Assembly (NCBI RefSeq): GCF_000764655.1
Contig: NZ_JRGL01000010.1
Coordinates: forward strand, 1 to 64,000
Source: Aeromonas aquatica
Lineage (GTDB): Bacteria > Pseudomonadota > Gammaproteobacteria > Enterobacterales > Aeromonadaceae
Length of the DNA stretch: 64,000 bases
Direction of reading: 5' to 3'
Position numbers and translations under genes: made by a program. Of this stretch, positions 52,627-60,657 are shown piece by piece. The notes below the pieces were generated by a model. The model searched no databases, was not told the DNA's origin, and saw only the letters and a program-made list of their open reading frames with translations. Every line of letters starts with the position of its first letter. Position 1 is the first letter of the stretch.

Positions 52627-53229
52627 ATGAGAGTCAGTGAATTGGCATCACAGGCAGGGATCTGCTGGTTGATGCCGCCGGTGGTGCGCTTCTACGGGGT
52701 CATGAGCAGCCTGCTGCTGGCGAGCCTGGGGACTGTGGTGGCCGCTGTCGGGCTGGGGTATCCCGAGATGGGGCTGCTGCCCTGGGTCGGTCTGGTATTT
52801 GGCGGCATAGTGCTGCTGATGATGATCCTGCCCCGTAACTGGCAGCGCTGGCGGCTGGCCGAGCTGGCCTGGGATGAGCGCCACCTCTATCTGCTCAACG
52901 GCGGTAGCGACAAGGCACTGGCCCTGCCCAGGACGGCGCTGGTCGGCATCGAGCGGACGCGCCAGATAGGTCACGATGGCCAGTGGCTCGCGTTCAGCCT
53001 GGATCTACGGCTCGATCCCAAAGCCCTGGCCGATGCCACCACCTTGCTGGGCCTGACCCGGGAGGCGACTCATGAGGTGGCGCCCGGCATCTATCGTTTC
53101 GGCTTTAAGCGGGCCTGGCACGGTCGTCGTGCCCTCGATGGGATCCTGAGCGCCTTGCAACCGCCCCAAGTTGACTATTTTCTCGACAATTTGCCACAAA
53201 GCTCAGATACTGCCTCTGATTCGAATTGA
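52627..53229 (+). CDS. Two-helix membrane protein, unknown
   Basis: 200 residues from the ATG at 52627, which has GAGGAG 6 bases upstream. Two adjacent hydrophobic helices are near the N-terminus (FYGVMSSLLLASLGTVVAAV, GLLPWVGLVFGGIVLLMMIL), then a soluble domain rich in Leu/Arg that resembles membrane PH-like domains only loosely (LYLLNGGSDKALALPRTALVGIERT). I do not recognise a family. The gene is divergent from mepA. Confidence 0.65.
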   Translation: MRVSELASQAGICWLMPPVVRFYGVMSSLLLASLGTVVAAVGLGYPEMGLLPWVGLVFGGIVLLMMILPRNWQRWRLAELAWDERHLYLLNGGSDKALALPRTALVGIERTRQIGHDGQWLAFSLDLRLDPKALADATTLLGLTREATHEVAPGIYRFGFKRAWHGRRALDGILSALQPPQVDYFLDNLPQSSDTASDSN

Positions 53230-53285
53230 TCTTTTCTGCTCCGATAGTCCAAGAGATCAACGGCTTGGGCCACGGGGTGGGGAGT

Positions 53286-53306
53286 GCCATGGCATGATGC
53301 CGTGGC
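53286..53306 (+). other. Palindromic hairpin in the leader of the RRM gene
   Basis: GCCATGGCAT-G-ATGCCGTGGC, an inverted repeat with one mismatch, 80 bases before the RRM start. It could form an RNA hairpin or bind a regulator. Confidence 0.45.
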
Positions 53307-53386
53307 AGGTCCGGCATGGGGGTTGTGCCCTTACTTCTATGCTGGTGGATGCATAGATAAGGCACCTTGAATCGAGAGTGGATGGC

Positions 53387-53665
53387 ATGAAGATTTACGT
53401 AGGTAATCTGTCGTACCGGATGACGGCCGACGAACTGACAAATGTGTTCAGCCAATTTGGAGAGGTAGAGAAGGTCGATATCATCATCGACCGCGATACC
53501 GGTCAGTCCAAGGGATTTGGCTTCATTGAAATGCCTGTCAACGGGGATGCCGAGAAGGCCATCGCCGGATTGCATGGCACCGAAATAGGCGGCCGCACCA
53601 TCACAGTCAATCAGGCCAAACCAAAGACAGATGCACCTCGTGGTCGCCCCCAGCGCCATCGTTGA
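53387..53665 (+). CDS. RRM-type RNA-binding protein
   Basis: 92 residues from the ATG at 53387. A single RNA recognition motif fills the protein: RNP2 IYVGNLSY at the start and RNP1 KGFGFIEM near residue 45. A short basic tail (APRGRPQRHR) follows. Small RRM proteins of this type occur in many gammaproteobacteria and are often cold- or growth-regulated; the RNA target is unknown. A 157-base leader with a hairpin precedes it and a terminator follows. Confidence 0.93.
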   Translation: MKIYVGNLSYRMTADELTNVFSQFGEVEKVDIIIDRDTGQSKGFGFIEMPVNGDAEKAIAGLHGTEIGGRTITVNQAKPKTDAPRGRPQRHR

Positions 53666-53681
53666 ATCGTCTCGATAACGC

Positions 53682-53716
53682 AAAACGGCATGGATCACTC
53701 CATGCCGTTTTTGTTT
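53682..53716. terminator. Bidirectional terminator
   Basis: Stem AAAACGGCATGGA-TCAC-TCCATGCCGTTTT followed by T residues. It serves the RRM gene and, on the other strand, the convergent aldo/keto reductase. Confidence 0.85.
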
Positions 53717-53738
53717 GTGGGCGGTTTGCCTGCGAGGA

Positions 53739-54638
53739 TCAGGGCACGTCGTAACCGAGCGCGGCCTTGCGGATGCGGAACCACTGCTGGCGATTGAGCT
53801 GAATGGATTCGGCGGCGACGGCGGCGGCGATCCGCTCCCGCTTGCCGGAGCCGATGAGTGGCAGCGGCTGGCTCGGCAGCATCATCACCCAAGCGTAGAC
53901 CACCTGCTCGATGTGCTGGGCACCCACCTCCTGGCAGATCTGCTCGAGCTCGGCGCGCAGCGGGCCATAGGCCGGATCGTTGAACAACTGGCCGCCACCC
54001 AGACAAGACCAGGCCATCGGCTTGATGCGCAATTGCTGACACTGATCGAGAGTACCGTCCAGTGTTGCGCCCTGGTTGAGCGGCGAGATCTCCAACTGGT
54101 TGGTGACCAGCGGGAAGGGCAGGCGGGACTGCAGCAGCTCGAATTGATGGGCGGTGAAGTTGGAGACGCCAGCGTGTTTGATCTTGCCCGCCTGTTTGAG
54201 GCTGATGAAGGCATCGGCCACCTCGTCGGCATCCATCAGGGGATCCGGGCGGTGGATCAGCAGCAGATCCAGATGGTCGGTGCCGAGTTTTTGCAATGAG
54301 GCCTCGGCACTGGCAATGATGTGGGCCTTGCCGGTGTTGTAGTGGTTGAGGGCATGCTCCGGCTTGGCGGTGAGGGCGATGCCGCACTTGCTGACGATCT
54401 CCATGCGTTCACGCAACGAGGGCTCGAGGCGCAGGGCGTGACCGAAGGCCTCCTCGCACTGATAGCCGCCATAGATGTCGGCGTGATCTATGGTGGTGAC
54501 CCCCAGATCCAGATGGTATTTCATCAGATCCAGCAGGGCCGTGGGGGAGAGCTGCCACTCCATCAGGCGCCAGTAACCCATGATGAGGCGGGAGAAGGTC
54601 GGGCCCTCGGCATGCAAGGCTAAGCGGGATACAGACAT
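53739..54638 (-). CDS. Aldo/keto reductase (YdhF-like)
   Basis: 299 residues from the ATG at 54638 with AAGGAG upstream; a much longer upstream open frame overlaps other genes and is not real. AKR fold with NAD(P)H; the catalytic tetrad is visible: Asp and Tyr in DHADIYGGY, Lys in IVSKCGIAL, His in LLLIHRPDPL. HAGVSNFTAHQFELL and LIGSGKRERI fit cofactor binding. Length matches E. coli YdhF (298). The substrate is unknown. A promoter with a palindrome lies between this gene and the divergent regulator. Confidence 0.93.
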   Translation of the reverse strand: MSVSRLALHAEGPTFSRLIMGYWRLMEWQLSPTALLDLMKYHLDLGVTTIDHADIYGGYQCEEAFGHALRLEPSLRERMEIVSKCGIALTAKPEHALNHYNTGKAHIIASAEASLQKLGTDHLDLLLIHRPDPLMDADEVADAFISLKQAGKIKHAGVSNFTAHQFELLQSRLPFPLVTNQLEISPLNQGATLDGTLDQCQQLRIKPMAWSCLGGGQLFNDPAYGPLRAELEQICQEVGAQHIEQVVYAWVMMLPSQPLPLIGSGKRERIAAAVAAESIQLNRQQWFRIRKAALGYDVP

Positions 54639-54658
54639 GATGACTCCTTGGGGGATAG

Positions 54659-54689
54659 ATAATAAAGGCAGAATAAATGCTGTCAGCAT
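54659..54689 (-). promoter_or_regulatory. Promoter and operator-like palindrome for the reductase gene
   Basis: The minus strand has -35 CTGACA (54681-54686) and -10 TATTAT (54659-54664) with a 16-base spacer. The -35 lies inside a perfect 6-1-6 palindrome ATGCTG-T-CAGCAT (54677-54689). A repressor bound there would block the promoter; the divergent XRE-like regulator is the obvious candidate, by inference. Confidence 0.55.
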
Positions 54690-54791
54690 CTTGGTCTCAT
54701 CTGGCGGACAAGGCAATAATGCGCTCCTCGTGAATTCGAACTTTGGTTCTGAAAAGAGGGCTGGAGTCAGACAGAATATGGGGAGACTGTC

Positions 54792-55199
54792 ATGGAAGGA
54801 TTTGCCGGCAGGCTGCAGAGCCTGATCGGGGAGGGCAGTGTCAGCGCCTTCGCCCGCAAGGTGGGGCTGAGTGAGGCGCTGATCCGCAAGTACCTGAAAG
54901 GAGCCGAGCCTGGCCTTGGCAAGGCGAACCAGATCGCCATGGGGGCCAACTGCTCGCTGGAGTGGCTCGCCACCGGCTGCGGTTATCTCTATCGCCAGGC
55001 CGAGGTGGTGGACAGAGAGGCGCTGGCGGCAGCGGGCTCCCTGCTGCAGGAGCGGCTCCCTGAGCAGCCGTTGCCCGGTGAGCAGCAGCTGGTGATCCTG
55101 CTCGCGTATTATCAGTTTTTGCGCAGCCACAAGCAGGCAGACGGTTTTCTGGATCTGGCGCGGGCGAGGGAATTTGGCCGTCATCTGACCGAGGCCTGA
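54792..55199 (+). CDS. XRE/CI-like helix-turn-helix regulator
   Basis: 135 residues from the ATG at 54792, with GGGAGA upstream. The N-terminal half is a phage-repressor-type HTH: VSAFARKVGLSEALIRKYLK followed by GLGKANQIAMGANCSLEWLA, the pattern of regulators found in prophages and their domesticated relatives. The C-terminal half is helical and unassigned (QQLVILLAYYQFLRSHKQA). It is divergent from the aldo/keto reductase, so it probably controls that gene and itself. Confidence 0.8.
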   Translation: MEGFAGRLQSLIGEGSVSAFARKVGLSEALIRKYLKGAEPGLGKANQIAMGANCSLEWLATGCGYLYRQAEVVDREALAAAGSLLQERLPEQPLPGEQQLVILLAYYQFLRSHKQADGFLDLARAREFGRHLTEA

Positions 55200-55277
55200 G
55201 TCCTCGGGATGCGTACGGACACGGCCGTTCATTCTTCTGATACCCTCTAAACAAAGGGCAAATCCAAGGACATGGAG

Positions 55278-55991
55278 ATGGGCTATCTGATCCTGGGCAG
55301 TGGTGGGTTGGGCACGGCGCTGGCGCACGAATTGGCTGCCCGTGGCGAAGAGTGGTTGCTGGCGGGCAGGCAGTCGCCAAGGGGGCTGGATCCTACCTGC
55401 TACTTTCCGCTGCAGGAGGTGGACCCGCTCTCCTTCGAGGCACTGTTCACCCTCTATGACGGCGCCAGTCTGCCGACCGTGGTGATCAACACCATAGGCC
55501 TGCTGTCTGATCTCAACCACATGCCAGAGCGGCGGGTGGAGGAGGTCACACCCCAGTGGCTCTGCGAGAGCCTGCAAGCCAATGCCTGGCCCCAGCTCGC
55601 CCTTGGCGCCAACTTGAGCCGACTCATGGGGCCGAGCTCCCGCCTGTGGCTCTGCAGCCTCTCCGATCTGGCGGGCAGCCTGGGCGGCCTCGAGTCAAAC
55701 GGCCAGGGTGCGAGTCGCTATAGCTACCGGATGAGCAAGGCGGCGCTCAACATGGGAGCCAGGATCCTGGCCGCCGAGTGGGTCGACCGCTTCCCCGGAG
55801 CGGGGGTCATTACCGTGCATCCCGGGCTCATGGATACCCCCATGCAACAACCCTTCAAGAGTGAGCTCGACAGGACCTTGCTGCAGGATCCCACCCAGGT
55901 GGCCCCGCGGCTGCTTGACCTCATCGCGGGCCTGACGCCAGCCCAGTCCGGCAGCTTCCTGGACTTGCAGGGCCAGCCTCTGCCCTGGTGA
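55278..55991 (+). CDS. Short-chain dehydrogenase/reductase
   Basis: 237 residues from the ATG at 55278, which has AAGGA 7 bases upstream; the ATG at 55272 is too close. The Rossmann motif (LILGSGGLGTALAHELAARG), NTIGLL in place of the usual NNAG, and the active-site YRMSKAALN (Tyr-x3-Lys) are present, followed by VITVHPGLMDTPM. It resembles CsgA-type SDRs. The substrate is unknown. Confidence 0.9.
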   Translation: MGYLILGSGGLGTALAHELAARGEEWLLAGRQSPRGLDPTCYFPLQEVDPLSFEALFTLYDGASLPTVVINTIGLLSDLNHMPERRVEEVTPQWLCESLQANAWPQLALGANLSRLMGPSSRLWLCSLSDLAGSLGGLESNGQGASRYSYRMSKAALNMGARILAAEWVDRFPGAGVITVHPGLMDTPMQQPFKSELDRTLLQDPTQVAPRLLDLIAGLTPAQSGSFLDLQGQPLPW

Positions 55992-56078
55992 GCATCGGGC
56001 TCACATTCCCGCGTCCCATCCCTTGCCAGCTCCGCCCTGGCTGGTTAATGTCATCCCCCTGCATTCAGGAGGATGACC

Positions 56079-57095
56079 ATGCGCTACATCGATTTACGAA
56101 GTGATACCGTGACCCAACCCACGGAAGCCATGCGCCAGAGCATGTTGCACGCCGAGGTAGGCGATGATGTCTACGGGGAGGATCCCAGCGTCAACAGGCT
56201 GGAGCAGCAGGGTGCCGAGCTGCTGGGCAAGGAGGCGGCTCTGTTCGTGCCATCGGGCACCATGTCCAACCTGCTGGCGATGATGAGCCATTGCCAGCGC
56301 GGCGAAGGGGCCGTGCTCGGCTCGGCCTCCCACATCTACCGCTATGAGGCGCAAGGCAGTGCCGTGCTGGGCTCGGTGGCCCTGCAACCGGTGCCCATGC
56401 AGGCCGATGGCTCCCTGGCGCTGCATGACCTGAGTGCTGCTCTGGCCCCCGATGACGCTCACTTCGCCCAGACCCGGCTGGTCTGCCTCGAGAACACCCA
56501 CAACGGCAAGGTGCTGCCGCTCCGCTATTTGCGCGAGGTGCGGGCCTTCGTCGACAGCCGGGGTCTGCAACTGCACCTGGACGGTGCCCGGCTGTTCAAT
56601 GCGGTGGTGGCGAGCGGTGAAACGGTGCAGGCCATCGCCGCCCCCTTCGACAGTGTTTCCATCTGCCTCTCCAAGGGGCTGGGTGCCCCGGTGGGCTCCC
56701 TGCTGGTGGGCTCCCGGGATTTCATCGCCCGTGCCAGACGGCTGCGCAAGATGCTGGGGGGCGGCATGCGCCAGGCGGGGATCCTGGCCCAGGCCGCGCT
56801 GTTTGCCCTGGATCAGCACGTGACCAGGCTGGCCGACGATCACCGCCGTGCCAGACGGCTGGCAGAGGGGTTGGCCACCTTGCCCGGCATAGTGCTGGAT
56901 CTGGCCGAGGTGCAGACCAACATGGTGTTCCTGCGTTTGAAGGAGGGAGAAGCGGCCCCGCTGCTGGTCTTCATGAAGGAGCGCGGCATCCTCTTCTCCG
57001 GCTACGGCGAGCTGCGGCTGGTGACCCACCTGCAGATCACCGACGACGACATCGACGAGGTGATCGATGCCTTCACCGAGTACCTGAGCGCCTGA
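56079..57095 (+). CDS. ltaE: Low-specificity L-threonine aldolase
   Basis: 338 residues from the ATG at 56079, 6 bases after AGGAGG. This PLP enzyme splits L-threonine or L-allo-threonine into glycine and acetaldehyde. [12 protein letters not shown] at the start, [16 protein letters not shown], the [10 protein letters not shown] region and the PLP lysine in [13 protein letters not shown] are present. It is a single gene followed by a terminator. Confidence 0.96.
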   Translation: MRYIDLRSDTVTQPTEAMRQSMLHAEVGDDVYGEDPSVNRLEQQGAELLGKEAALFVPSGTMSNLLAMMSHCQRGEGAVLGSASHIYRYEAQGSAVLGSVALQPVPMQADGSLALHDLSAALAPDDAHFAQTRLVCLENTHNGKVLPLRYLREVRAFVDSRGLQLHLDGARLFNAVVASGETVQAIAAPFDSVSICLSKGLGAPVGSLLVGSRDFIARARRLRKMLGGGMRQAGILAQAALFALDQHVTRLADDHRRARRLAEGLATLPGIVLDLAEVQTNMVFLRLKEGEAAPLLVFMKERGILFSGYGELRLVTHLQITDDDIDEVIDAFTEYLSA

Positions 57096-57140
57096 TGGTG
57101 GCGGCTTCGCAGATCAAGCAGGGTCATTCAGAGCAATGAC

Positions 57141-57168
57141 AAGAAGGGCGCCTTGAGGCGCCCTTCTT
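57141..57168. terminator. Terminator between ltaE and the PAS gene
   Basis: Perfect stem AAGAAGGGCGCC-TTGA-GGCGCCCTTCTT. T residues follow only partly, but the long stem between convergent genes suggests use on both strands. Confidence 0.7.
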
Positions 57169-57199
57169 GGTTCTTTACTTGTGCGGGTGAGGAGCGGGA

Positions 57200-57631
57200 T
57201 CAGCCTTGGCGCTGGCCCATGATCAGCATGGCCTCATCGGTGGCATCGTAGATCATGATGGCCAGGTGGGTGACCTCACCGCCAAAATCGGCCAGGGGCA
57301 CCAGGGTCAGGTTCTGGTACATGTGCGGCGCCGAGCCCGTGATGGGGCGGTAGTTGGAGAAGCGCAGCAGGTAGGGGCGTTGCTCCCAGGTGCTGAAAGC
57401 ACGGTTGTTGAGTTTGAACACCATGTTCGCCTTGCGCTCGAGCCAGGCCCTGTCGACGTCGGGGAAGAGGTCAAACAGCACCTGATCCCGCACCGCACCG
57501 GCCAGCCGGCCGCTGTGACTCTCCATGAAGCCGTTCCACACCTGCACCCTGTAGCCCTTGTCGAGCACGACCAGCCCCACGTCCAGGTTCTGGACTATGT
57601 TCATCAGCCAATGAAATTCACGGATTTCCAT
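57200..57631 (-). CDS. PAS-domain sensor-like protein
   Basis: 143 residues from the ATG at 57631 with GGGAG 5 bases upstream. A PAS domain covers most of it (WLMNIVQNLDVGLVVLDKGY, RVQVWNGFMESHSG, LFDLFPDVD), with a following beta-sheet part (NLTLVPLADFGGEVTHLAIM, IYDATDEAML). There is no output domain, so it probably acts through a partner, most likely the receiver-CheC protein upstream. It starts within four bases of the end of the third 57-base repeat. Confidence 0.85.
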   Translation of the reverse strand: MEIREFHWLMNIVQNLDVGLVVLDKGYRVQVWNGFMESHSGRLAGAVRDQVLFDLFPDVDRAWLERKANMVFKLNNRAFSTWEQRPYLLRFSNYRPITGSAPHMYQNLTLVPLADFGGEVTHLAIMIYDATDEAMLIMGQRQG

Positions 57632-57639
57632 GGTCACTC

Positions 57640-57807
57640 CCGGGGTATGCGCATGATGTTGTTATGGATGCTGGCAATAGGCTCTTCGGTAAACGACTAG
57701 GGCATATGCCTGATGTTGTTATTGATGTTGGCGATGGCATCGTCAGCAAACCGCTAGAGCATATGCATGATTTTATTGTTCATGGTGGCGATGGAATCTT
57801 CGGTAAA
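57640..57807 (-). repeat. Three 57-base codon-periodic repeats
   Basis: On the minus strand three head-to-tail units follow a 57-base (19-codon) period. Unit 1 is the end of the CheC-type gene (FTEDSIATMNNKIMHML, stop TAG). Unit 2 reads FADDAIANINNNIRHMP, then TAG. Unit 3 reads FTEEPIASIHNNIMRIPRE, then TGA, just before the PAS start. All are in the same frame. Unit boundaries are at 57807, 57750 and 57693. They look like tandem duplication of the gene end including its stop; see the finding for the alternative. Confidence 0.85.
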
Positions 57808-58773
57808 CAGCAGCAACAGATCGCACTGCACCGCATGCCCCTGGATCCGGTAGTTGATCTCGATGGCCAGGGTACGGCGCCAGCGGCTCTGGTTGGTCTG
57901 AATAAGATCCTGAATGGATCTGTGTTGACCGAGCACCACAGGATGACCCTGGCTAAAGGGGGTGTCGAGCTGGTTGGCATAGCCGCGCAGGAAGGCGCCG
58001 ATCAGCACGTTGGCGGTGTCCATCAGCAGCTCCAGCTCGGCGTTGTGATCCAGCTCGCCCTGGTGGTTCATCAAGCGGGCGAGATCCTGGAAGCTGGCAT
58101 CGTGGAACAGCAGCAGGGCCTCGCCGGCGATACCGGCGCCGATGAAGCCCTGGCAGACGGCGGAGAGGGTATCCGACTCGGCGGCGGCCGAGAGCGCCAT
58201 GTGCAGCTCAGAGACCTCCAGCACATTCACGTTGGGGATGGGCAGCAGCACGAAGGCATCGAGCAGGCGGGCCAGCAGATCGGCGGCCTGACCCATGGCG
58301 ACGTTGGCGAGCTCCTGATAGACATCCCGCAGCTCGGGCGTGAACGAGATGGCGCTCTGCAGCGGGGACGGGCTGAGATCCGGGGCGGCGGCGAGCGCCG
58401 CCGGCGTGGCCGTCTGCCACAGACCGTGCTGACGAAGGAGGGCTCGCAGAGTCTCGGGGGAGGCGGGTTTCTTGATGAAGTCCAGGGCCCCCAGCGCCAT
58501 CACGCGCTGATAGGCTTCCGGCTGGATGTCGCCGGAGACCACGATCACCTTGTTGCGCAATCCCTCCCGCTGGAGGGTTTCCAGCACGCCATAGCCATCC
58601 ATCTGGGGCATGGTCAGGTCCAGAAAGATCAGGTCCCCGTGGCCCATCAGGATCTGCTCTACCCCCTCCAGACCGTCTGCGGCCTGATGAAGGTTGACAT
58701 GCCAGTCGGCAGGCAGGGCGCGGGCCAATTGTTTACGAGCGAACCCCGAGTCATCACATATCAATACATTCAT
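57754..58773 (-). CDS. Receiver-CheC/CheX-type phosphatase fusion
   Basis: 339 residues from the ATG at 58773. The N-terminal receiver domain has acidic residues D7/D8 (ICDDSGFA), the phosphoacceptor D52 (IFLDLTMPQMDG), VVSGD and the Lys in FIKKP. The C-terminal half is a CheC-family domain with a canonical active site D-x3-E-x2-N (DVYQELANVAMG) and a variant second site (ELLMDTANVLIG). CheC proteins remove phosphate from phospho-CheY, so this fusion is likely a self-regulated phosphatase in a two-component or chemotaxis-like pathway. It precedes a PAS protein in the same direction. Its last 17 codons are repeated twice downstream. Confidence 0.88.
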   Translation of the reverse strand: MNVLICDDSGFARKQLARALPADWHVNLHQAADGLEGVEQILMGHGDLIFLDLTMPQMDGYGVLETLQREGLRNKVIVVSGDIQPEAYQRVMALGALDFIKKPASPETLRALLRQHGLWQTATPAALAAAPDLSPSPLQSAISFTPELRDVYQELANVAMGQAADLLARLLDAFVLLPIPNVNVLEVSELHMALSAAAESDTLSAVCQGFIGAGIAGEALLLFHDASFQDLARLMNHQGELDHNAELELLMDTANVLIGAFLRGYANQLDTPFSQGHPVVLGQHRSIQDLIQTNQSRWRRTLAIEINYRIQGHAVQCDLLLLFTEDSIATMNNKIMHML

Positions 58774-58818
58774 AGTGTTAGCGGCCTGTGCAACGAGCAT
58801 TGCGCTAAGTGTGCGCCA

Positions 58819-59772
58819 TCAATCGTCAGATGCAATGGGCAGGGGCATCGCCGGTAAAAATTGATCGTCCCGTTGATGGCTGCGGTAGCGTGCGGAATAT
58901 TTTTCAACGAATTCGGCGAACATCTTAACACGCAGCGGGGTGAATTGGGGTTGGCAGAGCAGCATGTAGAAGGGGCGACGGCCCGATTGCCAGTCCGGCA
59001 GGACGGCGACCAGTTGCTCATCTTGCAAGAAGGGGTGCACATAGTGCAGCGGGGCGTTGACGATGCCGAGGTGGCGCCTGGCGGCTCGCACGGCAGCCTG
59101 GGTCTGATTGACGTTGAGGCGAGGGACTCGCTTGATCTGCACCACCTGCTCGCCCTGATCGTCCCGCCCGGTCAACTGCCAGTGCTGGTGGGGCCAGCAA
59201 TGGATGAGATCGTGCTCTTCCAGCTGGGCCGGGTGTGAGGGGGTGCCCATCTTCTCCAGATAGAGGGGGGAGGCAAACAGGCCGTACTGGATGTGGCCAA
59301 GACAGAGGGCGTTGGGCAGAGACTGGGGCAGCTCACCGTTGAAGAACACCAGATCCCTGTCCTGATCACAGAGGGGGGCGTGATCATTGGTCTGGCTGAT
59401 GTCAAATTGCACCTGGGGATAGCGCAGACCGAAGTCCGCCAGCATGTCGACCAGGATGGTATTGGAGAGGGCGATGGGGGCGGCGAGGCGGATCAGGCCG
59501 CTGATGTCGTGCTCCTGGCCCTGGATCTCGCCGGTGGCCTGCTCTATCTCGGCGAGCGGAGTGCACAGGCGTTCGTAATAGCGCAGCCCTTCATCGGTGA
59601 GGCGGAGCTTGCGGGTGGATCTGTGTAGCAGGCTGCAGCCGAGCTGCTCTTCCAGTTGGGAAATTCGTCGACTGATGGTGCCGGTCGGCATGCCCAGCGC
59701 GGCGGCGGCGTGGGAGAAACCGCCCTCTTGCACCACCTTGACGAACAGATAGAACTCTTCGATGTACTTCAT
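58819..59772 (-). CDS. LysR-family transcriptional regulator
   Basis: 317 residues from the ATG at 59772 (MKYIEEFYLFVKVVQEGGFSHAAAALGM); the ribosome site is weak. The N-terminal winged HTH includes FSHAAAALGMPTGTISRRIS and LEEQLGCSLLHRSTRKLRLT. The C-terminal effector domain follows (LSGLIRLAAPIALSN-like start, then LVFFNGELPQSLPNALC). Regulators of this subgroup usually act on neighbouring genes; the target here is not clear. Confidence 0.93.
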   Translation of the reverse strand: MKYIEEFYLFVKVVQEGGFSHAAAALGMPTGTISRRISQLEEQLGCSLLHRSTRKLRLTDEGLRYYERLCTPLAEIEQATGEIQGQEHDISGLIRLAAPIALSNTILVDMLADFGLRYPQVQFDISQTNDHAPLCDQDRDLVFFNGELPQSLPNALCLGHIQYGLFASPLYLEKMGTPSHPAQLEEHDLIHCWPHQHWQLTGRDDQGEQVVQIKRVPRLNVNQTQAAVRAARRHLGIVNAPLHYVHPFLQDEQLVAVLPDWQSGRRPFYMLLCQPQFTPLRVKMFAEFVEKYSARYRSHQRDDQFLPAMPLPIASDD

Positions 59773-59849
59773 AAGCGGCTTAGGGGGTGTTTGTAACAAG
59801 CCGGAGACCTTATGAAGAGTCGCCGGGCTTGGCAAGCGCAATCCGGCGT

Positions 59850-60551
59850 TTAATTGATCTGGATTAGATTCGACTCGCGCCGGTATTGGTTCAGCAAATG
59901 GACGAAATCGGCAGGGGGGCGGTCCAGGCTGTTGTCCGGCACCAGCAGATCATACCCCAGCAGATCCCGCAGCCTGACCATGCGGTTGCCCAGCATGGCG
60001 ATCACCCCCTCGTAGCGCTGACCCGAGGGGGAGCGAAAGCGGCTCTCCTCCAGCAGACCCTCTCCCAGCAGCCCGGCACCGCAGCCACCGGCGGGGCAAT
60101 CGGAGCCTTCACTGCGCATCGCCTGCAGCAGCACGGCCCGCTGCTCGGTCAGCAGACGCACGGCCAGTCTGGGTGTGATCAGCGTCAAAAAATCGTCGTA
60201 ATCTTTTATCTTCAACCCGATGTAGGGCAGGGCCACCAGATCCCAGCCCAAATGAATACGCGGTTGGTCAATACGTTGAATATTTCTCCATTTCAGGAGC
60301 CAGCCACCGTACTTGTGGTGATATTGCAGGCAATCCTGACACAGAGAGAGGCTAAAATGAGGCTCACCCAACTTCAGCACCCCGACAAGAACTGTCAGCA
60401 AGCCGACCAGCAGGGCGGATATGGCAGGGATTAATAGTTGTTCATGGAGAAAAAAAAGTATAAAAATCATAGCAATGGTTATGACCATGCCCAACAATAT
60501 CAGTGTGAGTCCATTTCTTCTGACCATGGGGATCACATGTAGCGTTTTCAT
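59850..60551 (-). CDS. DUF2982-like membrane protein
   Basis: 233 residues from the ATG at 60551. Two hydrophobic helices are near the N-terminus (LTLILLGMVITIAMIFILFF, LLIPAISALLVGLLTVLVGV). The cytoplasmic part has CLQYHHKYGGWLLKWRNIQR and IKDYDDFLTLITPRLA. It resembles proteins of unknown function (DUF2982) of Vibrio and Shewanella. A Cys/Gly cluster (SDCPAGGCGAG) lies near residue 170. It is divergent from the GGDEF-EAL gene. Confidence 0.7.
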   Translation of the reverse strand: MKTLHVIPMVRRNGLTLILLGMVITIAMIFILFFLHEQLLIPAISALLVGLLTVLVGVLKLGEPHFSLSLCQDCLQYHHKYGGWLLKWRNIQRIDQPRIHLGWDLVALPYIGLKIKDYDDFLTLITPRLAVRLLTEQRAVLLQAMRSEGSDCPAGGCGAGLLGEGLLEESRFRSPSGQRYEGVIAMLGNRMVRLRDLLGYDLLVPDNSLDRPPADFVHLLNQYRRESNLIQIN

Positions 60552-60657
60552 ATGATGTCTGCCCCTTCTCGCGTGCATGTTTCCAGATTATGGGCCGGAT
60601 CGGATTTTGTACCAGCACGGGGGAGCGTTCAGGAGCCTGCCGTGGCTGGTGTTTGCT

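Noticed and set aside
54639..55577. Upstream extension of the aldo/keto reductase frame to 612 codons
   Set aside because: It overlaps the XRE-like and SDR genes on the other strand, lacks domain similarity, and the 299-residue start has a strong ribosome site.
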